The position numbers and the translations under genes are program-made. Shown one piece after another: positions 6,517 through 12,704 of a stretch of 27,598 nt of DNA (its first letter is position 1; each line of letters opens with the position of its first letter). Below the pieces are notes generated by a model that was given only the letters and a program-made list of their open reading frames with translations, did not search any database and was not told the DNA's origin. Source of the DNA: an uncultured Phascolarctobacterium sp. (lineage in GTDB: Bacteria > Bacillota > Negativicutes > Acidaminococcales > Acidaminococcaceae); the NCBI RefSeq assembly GCF_937920985.1, contig NZ_CALDXR010000028.1, forward strand, positions 1 to 27,598. The letters are read 5' to 3'.

Positions 6517-8361
6517 TTATTTTACAAGCGCTTTATTATCCAATGTATCCAAATAACTCTGCAACTCATCATATTCTTTACAACCTTTGGGTATGGCTTT
6601 ATTCCACCCCTGCTTTATCCAAATTCCTACTTGTTTTTTAGGAAGTGCTTTAATAAATTGAATTAACTTTTCTCGTAAAAACTCCTTCTTTTGTACAAGA
6701 ATTACTAAACCATCTATTCCACTTGGTTTTTTAGACAGATTGCCACTCTCCATAATTTTCTGTTGTATAATATCAAATAATCTTGACGCATCTTCAGCAG
6801 AAAGATTCTCTATCTCATCCGCACGTTTTTGTATTGTAAATTCTGAACGCATAAGAATATCTACCATCTCTGCAAGGTCTTCTTTATTAGGTCTTCCAGC
6901 AAAATAATCTTTCTTTTCTTTACACACATAGTAGTATGGTCGCAAATCTACATTATCAAGCTTAGGCTCAGAGAGAATCCAATCCTTTGTATACTTTAGT
7001 TCGAACCAATTATCATCTAGCTTTATTTTTTCACTTTTATCATTTTGACATTCTTCAATTTGACTTTTAATTTTTGAATATTCTTCCCATACACCACAAG
7101 AATTTAAATGCGTTGGTAATTTTTTATAAAATTCATGAGAAAAATACTCTGCCAACATCATTTTAGCTAAAATTTTTATATCTATTTCTTCTGAATATCC
7201 ACTATTACTTGCTACTTGACATCGCAATAACAACATATTTAAAAATCTTTTTATTTTTCTAGGATTACCATCCGTATGTTTAGATAACAAACCACACACT
7301 TGTGTTGCCAATAAAACTTTTTCTTCTACTCGATCGTAACTATCTTCTAAAATTTCTCTAACATTATCTACAGTAAATATCTCGGCTGCCCAAGGTTTCT
7401 TTAAACGATTTAATCCTTCTTTACATAAAAGATCATACTTATCATCATTATCCCCAAGTTCAGAACCAACCATAAGTAACATTATATAGTTACACGCCTC
7501 AACATCACCTAAAGCTGGAATACGAAAAGGAACTTGTATTAACTTTTCCAAATATCTATCAGCAAAACTATAACCAAAATGATTCTCATTTTCTTCTTGA
7601 ACATCTGGAAAATGTTTCTTTACTGCATAACGAATCATTGTTTCATCTGCAGCAATAACAAAAGCAGTTTCTCCTGTAAACATAAATAATCTAACAGCTT
7701 CCAACGTATCAATTGCTACATCAGGCAAGCAGCGGTCTAAGTCATCAATTAAAACTACCAATTTATCTATCTTCGCCTGCTCTAATAATTTGCTAAAGTT
7801 CTTTCTGAATTCTGTAAATTCATTGTTTGCTGATACGTCGCTAAATACCTTAGCATCAGATAAATATCTCCCAATATCATCAACTACACTTGTCACTCCT
7901 TCTTCTGACGAACCTTTTTCTTTTAAAGAATTAAATACATCAGACAATAACGCCAATGGAGTCGTGCCACTTGAAATGGCCAAAGCTGTTTTCCCAGCAC
8001 TTTTAACTAATGACATCCAATTTATATTTTTCCATAGTTTATCTATGGTATCCTTACACTTATTTAGTAAGCCTTGGTTTTTTATAAGTTCAGAAACGAT
8101 TGCACTCATTAAAGCTACCTTCGAATCTTCAAATCCCTGGTGCTTCCACCCATTAAAACGAATACAGCAATATTTCTTCTCTTCTTTATCAATTATATCG
8201 TTAATCATTTCGAGAATACTAGATTTACCAGCACCCCAATCACCATGTATTCCAATAGAAATAGGCTTGCTTTTGCTTTCCTTAATTATTGATACAACAG
8301 TCTTAGCTATTGCAACATTGTTCAACAAATCATTTTTAGTCTCATTATCAGATAAAATCAT
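6517..8361 (-). CDS. qatA: QatA, KAP-family P-loop NTPase
   Basis: 614 aa. Walker A GDWGAGKSS at 40-48 and Walker B LVVLIDDLDR at 201-210, with the KAP-type DRC continuation. The CIRFNGWKHQ segment (66-75) after Walker A is typical of KAP NTPases. A small hydrophobic insertion near 120-145 (SAGKTALAIS..TTPLALLS) may touch the membrane, as in many KAP proteins. TDGNPRKIKRFLN later in the chain is the usual sensor-like motif. First gene of qatABCD; SD GGAG 8 bases before the ATG; a likely extended -10 promoter lies ~90 bases upstream. It probably provides ATP-driven sensing or assembly for the system. All key residues look intact. Confidence 0.92.
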   Translation of the reverse strand: MILSDNETKNDLLNNVAIAKTVVSIIKESKSKPISIGIHGDWGAGKSSILEMINDIIDKEEKKYCCIRFNGWKHQGFEDSKVALMSAIVSELIKNQGLLNKCKDTIDKLWKNINWMSLVKSAGKTALAISSGTTPLALLSDVFNSLKEKGSSEEGVTSVVDDIGRYLSDAKVFSDVSANNEFTEFRKNFSKLLEQAKIDKLVVLIDDLDRCLPDVAIDTLEAVRLFMFTGETAFVIAADETMIRYAVKKHFPDVQEENENHFGYSFADRYLEKLIQVPFRIPALGDVEACNYIMLLMVGSELGDNDDKYDLLCKEGLNRLKKPWAAEIFTVDNVREILEDSYDRVEEKVLLATQVCGLLSKHTDGNPRKIKRFLNMLLLRCQVASNSGYSEEIDIKILAKMMLAEYFSHEFYKKLPTHLNSCGVWEEYSKIKSQIEECQNDKSEKIKLDDNWFELKYTKDWILSEPKLDNVDLRPYYYVCKEKKDYFAGRPNKEDLAEMVDILMRSEFTIQKRADEIENLSAEDASRLFDIIQQKIMESGNLSKKPSGIDGLVILVQKKEFLREKLIQFIKALPKKQVGIWIKQGWNKAIPKGCKEYDELQSYLDTLDNKALVK

Positions 8362-8448
8362 TGTTTCACTCCTTTTAATTACGTGGTATCTTTTGCTAAA
8401 CCTTTAGAATAATAAAAACCAAAGTATCGTCAAAGCATCCTCATAATT

Positions 8449-8457
8449 ATTATATCA
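8449..8457 (-). promoter_or_regulatory. Extended -10 promoter of the qat operon
   Basis: Read leftward: TGATATAAT (8457 to 8449), a perfect TATAAT with the TGn extension, about 90 bases before the qatA start. No good -35 is seen. Other leftward promoters in the window share this GTGnTATAAT style. Confidence 0.45.
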
Positions 8458-8871
8458 CTAACCAACTCAAGATTCTATCTAACAACCTTTTGCGAATTAC
8501 TCAAACACCTATTGGAATAACCACTTTACTTGCCATGTACTCCGCAAAATGTTATTAGCATATTCCTTCTTTATAGCTTCCTCATCGCCTATAAATCAGT
8601 TTTTACGTATAACAGTACATCTACTACAACGCTCCTAAAAAATCACTTAATAACTAGGTACGCGGAAGTGGCCTATTTGCTTTAGAACATTGCTTCCAAA
8701 TAGCTTTCCTTGTCGATTTCATAACAACAGCTACCTCTATCCTGTATATTTAACACAATCTTCTGTCTATTTGGCTCATGAAAAATCTGGTGGGGGTTTT
8801 GGTGATTGCATGTAAAGCTGCATGTATAATGCTGTTCTAATACCAATAGTCTATGAGTAACGCCGTAATAG

Positions 8872-8928
8872 TCAACCCCCGTAACCACCTCTACCCGCCA
8901 CGCTACATCCTACCTGAATGATATTCAT
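8872..8928 (-). CDS. Possible 18-aa peptide with consensus SD
   Basis: ATG at 8928 is preceded by GGAGGTGAT at 7-base spacing, a near full match to the 16S anti-SD and the strongest such site in the window. The peptide MNIIQVGCSVAGRGGYGG is Gly-rich at its end and has one Cys. It could be a leader or bioactive peptide, or the stump of a longer decayed gene. No processing enzyme or transporter is beside it. Only the start signal supports it. Confidence 0.28.
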   Translation of the reverse strand: MNIIQVGCSVAGRGGYGG

Positions 8929-9130
8929 TATATCACCTCCACTAATACTCAAAGCTAATGCTAAGCTACCAGAAAGAGGTATTGAATATTGAAGGCTAAT
9001 CATAGAAATTATTGGTAATAAAACACTAAACATCTGGAAATGGGGAATTTCGCTTGCTGAAAATAGGGAATTTATTCGCTCTTTTTGAATGATTTTGGTT
9101 AACAAAATATACAAACATTATCTTGCACTT

Positions 9131-9727
9131 TTATTCATCGCTATCCAATAACCTCTCACGAATAAATTCCAACCCTCTCTCCTCTGTAATTTTATATTCT
9201 ATAACTCTTGAATCAGTACTTATTCTTCTACCTGTTTGATAAAACTCAACCACAATCTGACTTTCATTATGATTAATCTCGTAATATACTCCGAATTTAT
9301 ATTTATAACTATAGTGGCTTTCATCACAATTCTGTTTTGTCATCTTCCTAAGTCTATTCCTATCCTTTTCCTTATCTTGCTGATTAGCGCTACTTTTTTT
9401 CATTTCAAGAACAAGTAAATTATCGGGAGTCTCTTTACCACGACTATGTACTATAATATCCGGCAAAATATTATTAATAAAGCCATCGTCATTAGGTAAC
9501 TGCTTAATTCCTTTTTTATTCCTATTAAACTCAATATCAGCATAATAGTTATTACAACCGTTTTTCTCCAATTGTTTATTAAGCTCGTGCATTAAAGCAC
9601 CACACAAGCAGCGTTCAGATAACTCACGCTTCAACAAGCTTGCATGATTTTCTAAGAAGGCTCTATTAGCTTCCCAAAACATCCCTTTTAAAATTTTTAG
9701 ATTGATTTCTGATTTGGACGTGTCCAT
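9131..9727 (-). CDS. PD-(D/E)XK nuclease-like protein of unknown role
   Basis: 198 aa from the ATG at 9727, preferred over the ATG at 9742 because GAGGA lies 8-9 bases before it. The core is PD(90)IIVH, a 17-residue gap, then LLVLE(108)MK(110)KSS, the D...ExK pattern of restriction-endonuclease-fold proteins. A conserved-looking helix SERCLCGALMHEL (37-49) precedes it and could supply the early acidic residue. No further domain is seen. It follows the 225-aa gene by about 45 bases, probably in one transcript, and lies upstream of qat. It may be a defence nuclease or an uncharacterised type II-like enzyme; no methylase is nearby, which argues against ordinary restriction-modification. The fold call is from motif only. 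Confidence 0.65.
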   Translation of the reverse strand: MDTSKSEINLKILKGMFWEANRAFLENHASLLKRELSERCLCGALMHELNKQLEKNGCNNYYADIEFNRNKKGIKQLPNDDGFINNILPDIIVHSRGKETPDNLLVLEMKKSSANQQDKEKDRNRLRKMTKQNCDESHYSYKYKFGVYYEINHNESQIVVEFYQTGRRISTDSRVIEYKITEERGLEFIRERLLDSDE

Positions 9728-9772
9728 GGTTATTTTCCTCATTAGCGCCAGTCTTATCTGGTTATCTCTTTA

Positions 9773-10450
9773 TCATATCAATCCTTCAAACACTCCATCT
9801 CTAGGGGCATTCTTTTCACATTCACTTATCCATTTGCCTAATTTGTTAATAGCTACTTGAACCTTTGCTTTAGTCAAGCCTTCTTCTGCTGCTTTATTCC
9901 AAAGCCACTCAAAAAAAATATTTATCTGTTTAGGATAGCAAACACTATCATGCTCTAATATTTCATTTAGACCTGGTTTCATCATCTTGTCACATGAACA
10001 ACTAGCTGCAACTAATCCTTTAATGTCCCATCCTTTATCCGTTCTAGTGATTTCATATTGATCATAATGTCCCCAACGCTTTGTAAATACCTTCATCGTA
10101 AATGTCTTTCCTATAGTTCTATCTTTTGGATCGTCATTAGCATGAACGTTTTCTATAAATGCCAACAAATCTTGAACTGGATGCACATGCTCATAAAAGC
10201 GTACATCATCAGGTGTACACCCTCGGTTTTCAATCATATACTTATGATGCTTAGGCTCATGACCGCTGTCTTTTAAAGATATATGTAATTCATGAGCTTT
10301 TCTAGCCATTTCGTCATAAAGCCTACTAGCATCATCACCAGAAAGTAACTTTTGGTCACTTTCTATGTATTGCCAAATTTGGTTATGGAGGATTTCAAGT
10401 TCAGATTTAAGCTTTGTTTGAGATTCCGTTAATTTTAATTTTTTAGGCAT
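9773..10450 (-). CDS. Uncharacterised 225-aa protein
   Basis: I do not recognise the family with confidence. Visible parts: a charged helical N-terminus (1-65), IENRGCTPDD (73-82), HVHPVQDLLAFIE (88-100), TFTMKVFTKRWGHYDQYEI (116-134), then CSCD (151-154) and a helical end WLWNKAAEEGLTKAKVQVAINKLGKWI. No membrane helix or catalytic motif stands out. SD TTGGAG lies 8 bases before the ATG. It is the first gene after the leftward promoter at 10607-10635, with ~150 bases of 5' UTR, and leads into the PD-(D/E)XK gene. Pairing with a nuclease inside a defence island suggests a partner, sensor or inhibitor role, but this is inference only. Confidence 0.7.
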   Translation of the reverse strand: MPKKLKLTESQTKLKSELEILHNQIWQYIESDQKLLSGDDASRLYDEMARKAHELHISLKDSGHEPKHHKYMIENRGCTPDDVRFYEHVHPVQDLLAFIENVHANDDPKDRTIGKTFTMKVFTKRWGHYDQYEITRTDKGWDIKGLVAASCSCDKMMKPGLNEILEHDSVCYPKQINIFFEWLWNKAAEEGLTKAKVQVAINKLGKWISECEKNAPRDGVFEGLI

Positions 10451-10502
10451 AATTACATCTCCAACTCGTATATCTATGTTGGATTTTTATTTTGCATAGT
10501 CA

Positions 10503-10518
10503 ATATATTGCAATATAT
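10503..10518. promoter_or_regulatory. 16-bp perfect palindrome in the 5' UTR
   Basis: ATATATTGCAATATAT lies between the promoter at 10607-10635 and the 225-aa gene. It could be an operator. It is AT-rich, so chance is possible. Confidence 0.3.
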
Positions 10519-10588
10519 CAACCATACTATTTCTGCAAGACACTCTCATATTCCATAAATTCTACAAGGCGGAATTCATCTAATAACC

Positions 10589-10608
10589 ATGAAAGTGTGT
10601 ACTTTCAT
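10589..10608. promoter_or_regulatory. Inverted repeat over the start of transcription
   Basis: ATGAAAGT, 4 bases, ACTTTCAT: a perfect 8-bp inverted repeat touching the -10 box at 10607-10612 and covering the predicted start. The related rfbB promoter lacks it, so it may be an operator specific to the defence transcript. Confidence 0.4.
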
Positions 10609-10635
10609 TATATCACTACAATATTTCTTTTACAA
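10607..10635 (-). promoter_or_regulatory. Leftward promoter of the defence island
   Basis: Read leftward: TTGTAA (10635-10630), 17 bases, TATAAT (10612-10607), with TGA before the -10 (extended). The same arrangement, with related spacer sequence, recurs at 11853-11881 in front of rfbB, pointing to duplication of a promoter segment. Confidence 0.7.
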
Positions 10636-10664
10636 TCAAACTAGCATAGGTATTATACGTCATC

Positions 10665-10737
10665 AACGATGTTCCATGCACCTATTATATATTACTGAAT
10701 TGAGATTTTATATCCGCGTTATATTTGACGCTTGCGT
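10665..10737. repeat. Island-flanking direct repeat, right copy
   Basis: Matches 2117-2189 in the same orientation at roughly 90% identity. It sits directly behind the rfbB stop codon. The two copies bound the ~8.5 kb defence segment. Confidence 0.85.
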
Positions 10738-10741
10738 TTTC

Positions 10742-11776
10742 TTATCTGTTTCCATACATTTTCTCATAATAATTCTGATACTCGCCATTAATGATATCTT
10801 TCCACCACTTTTGGTTCTCCAAATACCATTTAATGGTTTTTTTGATGCCATCGGCAAACTTCGTCTCCGGCAGCCAGCCAAGCTCATTATGAATCTTAGT
10901 CGGATCAATCGCATAACGCATATCATGACCTTTGCGGTCAGTTACATACGTAATCATGTTCTCTGGTTTGCCAAGCTCCTTGCAAATCAGCTTTACGATA
11001 TCAATATTGCGCATCTCGTTATGTCCGCCGATATTATATACCTCGCCTACACTGCCTTTATGTATAATCAAGTCAATTGCCTTGCAGTGATCTTCAACAT
11101 AAAGCCAATCGCGTACATTCAGTCCTTCGCCATATACAGGCAATGGCTTATCTGCCAAAGCGTTGGCAAGCATCAGCGGAATCAGCTTTTCCGGGAACTG
11201 ATAGGGACCATAGTTATTGCTGCAGCGTGAAATTGATACCGGCAAGCCATATGTTCTGTGATAAGCCATAACGAGTAAATCTGCGCTTGCCTTGGAGCTG
11301 CTGTAGGGAGAACTCGGACGAATTAAAGCTTGTTCGGTAAACGGCTTAGCATCCGCCAAAAGCGTTAAATCTCCATACACCTCATCCGTAGATATCTGAT
11401 GATAACGCCTGATGCCGTATTTACGGCAGGCATCCATCACGGTTGCTGCACCAAGAATGTTCGTCTGCAAGAAAATACCAGGATTTTCAATGCTGCGGTC
11501 AACGTGTGATTCCGCTGCAAAATTTACTACTATGTCCGGCTTCTCCTCCTCAAAAAGCCCGTTAACAGCTTCTCTGTCGCAGATATCTGCTTGCACAAAG
11601 AGAAAGCCCGGCTTGTCCATTACAGGCTGCAGGGTGGCCAGATTCCCTGCGTAGGTTAGCTTATCAATGCAGATGATGCGATAGTCCGGGTACTTGGCCA
11701 GCATGTGAAATATGAAGTTGCTTCCGATAAAACCGGCGCCGCCGGTTACGATGATATTAATAAGAATAACCTCCAA
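10742..11776 (-). CDS. rfbB: dTDP-glucose 4,6-dehydratase
   Basis: Converts dTDP-glucose to dTDP-4-keto-6-deoxyglucose, the second step to dTDP-rhamnose and related sugars. Numbered from the TTG at 11776: NAD-binding TGGAGFIGSN (11-20), active-site STDEVYG (129-135) with T130/D131/E132, and Y158xxxK162. About 340 aa, full length. The start is odd. The first canonical codon is this TTG, but it overlaps the SD GGAGG (11774-11770). Homologues begin near INIIVTGG, where the codon is ATT (11761-11759), 8 bases after the SD, so a rare ATT start is possible. rfbA, rfbC and rfbD are not in the window, so the product sugar cannot be named. It has its own promoter at 11853-11881. Confidence 0.93.
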   Translation of the reverse strand: MEVILINIIVTGGAGFIGSNFIFHMLAKYPDYRIICIDKLTYAGNLATLQPVMDKPGFLFVQADICDREAVNGLFEEEKPDIVVNFAAESHVDRSIENPGIFLQTNILGAATVMDACRKYGIRRYHQISTDEVYGDLTLLADAKPFTEQALIRPSSPYSSSKASADLLVMAYHRTYGLPVSISRCSNNYGPYQFPEKLIPLMLANALADKPLPVYGEGLNVRDWLYVEDHCKAIDLIIHKGSVGEVYNIGGHNEMRNIDIVKLICKELGKPENMITYVTDRKGHDMRYAIDPTKIHNELGWLPETKFADGIKKTIKWYLENQKWWKDIINGEYQNYYEKMYGNR

Positions 11777-11852
11777 AAACGTTAGCTTTTAGTATAAAAC
11801 GAATTTTACTTTGTACCTCCCTCAGTTTTTCCAAACATCTATGTATAATTTA

Positions 11853-11881
11853 ATTATAGCACTGCAATATGCTTATTACAA
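11853..11881 (-). promoter_or_regulatory. Leftward promoter of rfbB
   Basis: Read leftward: TTGTAA (11881-11876), 17 bases, TATAAT (11858-11853), preceded by TGC (extended -10). It lies about 75 bases before the coding start and is divergent from the promoter at 11956-11984. Confidence 0.7.
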
Positions 11882-11955
11882 TCACACCAGCACTAACACT
11901 CTTTCTCCTAACCTACTTTACCTACATCACGCTCATTTTTGTTAAACACCCTATG

Positions 11956-11984
11956 TTGTATTTTACTGGAGCAAATATTATAAT
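11956..11984 (+). promoter_or_regulatory. Rightward promoter of the DUF2442 unit
   Basis: TTGTAT (11956-11961), 17 bases, TATAAT (11979-11984). The first gene starts at 12042 with AAAAGGAG between. Confidence 0.7.
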
Positions 11985-12041
11985 TAATGAAGAACCCTTA
12001 TACAAAATCGAACCATTACGTTAAAAGGAGTGACCACGCTT

Positions 12042-12296
12042 ATGAAAACGCCAGTATGGGTAGTTACCAACGTACAACCACAAAAGAATTATACGCTGAT
12101 TTTAACTTTTGTCAGCGGTGAAAAAAAGCTTTTTGATGCTCGCCCACTTCTTGCAAAAGCAATCTACAAACCATTAAACAATCTCAGTTTTTTCCTGACA
12201 GCCAAGGCTGATTGCAGTTCTGTGGCCTGGAGCGATGAAATTGATATTGCACCGGAATATTTATATGAGTACAGCATTCCTTTACAGGTTTTTTGA
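12042..12296 (+). CDS. DUF2442 domain-containing protein
   Basis: 84 aa. The ATG at 12042 is chosen because AAAAGGAG (12023-12030) lies 11 bases before it; the in-frame GTG at 12030 overlaps this SD. The pattern V.NVQP.KNYTLILTFVSGEKKLFDARPLL (motif, with gaps), then an aromatic/Leu stretch, VAWSDEIDIAPEYLYE, is characteristic of DUF2442. Small DUF2442 proteins often sit in two-gene units with toxin-antitoxin-like genes such as DUF4160. Here the partner 52 bases downstream is the Rpn-tail-like protein. Its function is unknown. The unit has its own promoter and terminator and stands between divergent sugar-nucleotide genes. Confidence 0.85.
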   Translation: MKTPVWVVTNVQPQKNYTLILTFVSGEKKLFDARPLLAKAIYKPLNNLSFFLTAKADCSSVAWSDEIDIAPEYLYEYSIPLQVF

Positions 12297-12348
12297 GCTG
12301 TTGATTAGATTATCTCACGTAAGATAAACAAAGGAGGGACTCGCAACT

Positions 12349-12546
12349 ATGGATAATTTCAGCAAGCAAATTTATGAGGCTGGCATTAATGACGGAAGAG
12401 CTGAAGGCAAGGCTGAAGGCAAAGCTGAAAGCATCAAAAATCTTATGTCTACAATGAATGTCTCCATTGACCAGGCCATGGATATTTTAAAAACACCGCC
12501 CGAAGAGCACCAGTACTTCAAGGACCTGTTAGCTAAGGAGCAGTAG
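12349..12546 (+). CDS. Free-standing Rpn-tail-like small protein
   Basis: 65 aa, SD AAAGGAGGG well placed. It begins MDNFSKQIYEAGINDGRAE, then an AEGKAEGKAE repeat, then a compact SIDQAMDILKTP element. This is the layout of the last ~60 residues of Rpn nucleases, including the one at 929-1837, but with no nuclease domain. It may be a stand-alone counterpart of the RpnS small proteins that inhibit Rpn toxins, or the leftover 3' end of a decayed Rpn gene given a start. The clean SD, promoter and terminator favour a working gene. Its last 45 codons (stop included) are repeated at the window start. Confidence 0.8.
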   Translation: MDNFSKQIYEAGINDGRAEGKAEGKAESIKNLMSTMNVSIDQAMDILKTPPEEHQYFKDLLAKEQ

Positions 12547-12604
12547 GCTCCTGTTCAAAAAGCGCCTGCCATTTGGCAAGCGCTTTTTCTATTGCACGAT
12601 ATTT
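12411..12604. repeat. Long direct repeat, copy B
   Basis: Nearly identical partner of 1-198, covering the 3' part of the small gene and its terminator. The copies are 12.4 kb apart in the same orientation, so recombination between them would delete or duplicate everything between. Confidence 0.9.
12557..12588 (+). terminator. Rho-independent terminator of the DUF2442 unit
   Basis: AAAAAGCGC (12557-12565) pairs with GCGCTTTTT (12580-12588), with inner TGCC/GGCA. Same stem as 150-181 with loop ATTT in place of GTCC. Confidence 0.87.
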
Positions 12605-12633
12605 AAGTATAATTTTCAAATACTAAAGCGATC

Positions 12634-12683
12634 AAAAACACCGGCATCTGCCGTACCCTCGGTACGGCGGACGTCGGTGTTTT
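12634..12683 (-). terminator. Terminator downstream of ugd
   Basis: A long stem: AAAAACACCG..GCCGTACC (12634-12657) against GGTACGGC..CGGTGTTTT (12661-12683), loop CTC. A and T tracts flank both sides, so it may work in both directions. It serves the leftward sugar operon and backs up the rightward terminator just before it. Confidence 0.85.
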
Positions 12684-12704
12684 CACGTCTAAGCCTAAGC
12701 TTTA

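Larger units (their letters stand above)
8410..9130. other. Remnant-rich spacer between qatA and the nuclease-like gene
   Basis: No long convincing gene. It contains the qat promoter, a short 18-codon frame with consensus SD (8872-8928), and a 68-codon leftward GTG frame (8682-8888) rich in Cys/His of unknown worth. It also has two GGGAATTT units 23 bases apart (9043 and 9066). The stretch 9052-9098 resembles 18576-18622 (CTTGCT..GGGAATTT..GCT.TTTTTGA), suggesting that both are decayed ends of one mobile-element family, perhaps IS21-like. Confidence 0.5.

Noticed and set aside
7790..8407. 205-codon rightward frame
   Set aside because: Antisense to qatA, including its Walker A region; no SD.
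8682..8888. 68-codon leftward frame, Cys/His-rich
   Set aside because: GTG start with poor SD, no recognisable family, in a remnant-rich spacer. Kept only as a remark with the short peptide.
8872..9114. 80-codon leftward frame
   Set aside because: Its upstream part runs through the mobile-element-like repeats and has no SD; only the last 18 codons have a strong start signal.
10589..11230. 213-codon rightward frame
   Set aside because: It lies antisense to rfbB, has no SD, and its residues show no family pattern; rfbB has full motifs.
12397..12430. Short GCTGAAGGCAA repeats as a CRISPR-like array
   Set aside because: In-frame codon repeats for AEGK inside a gene, without spacers.
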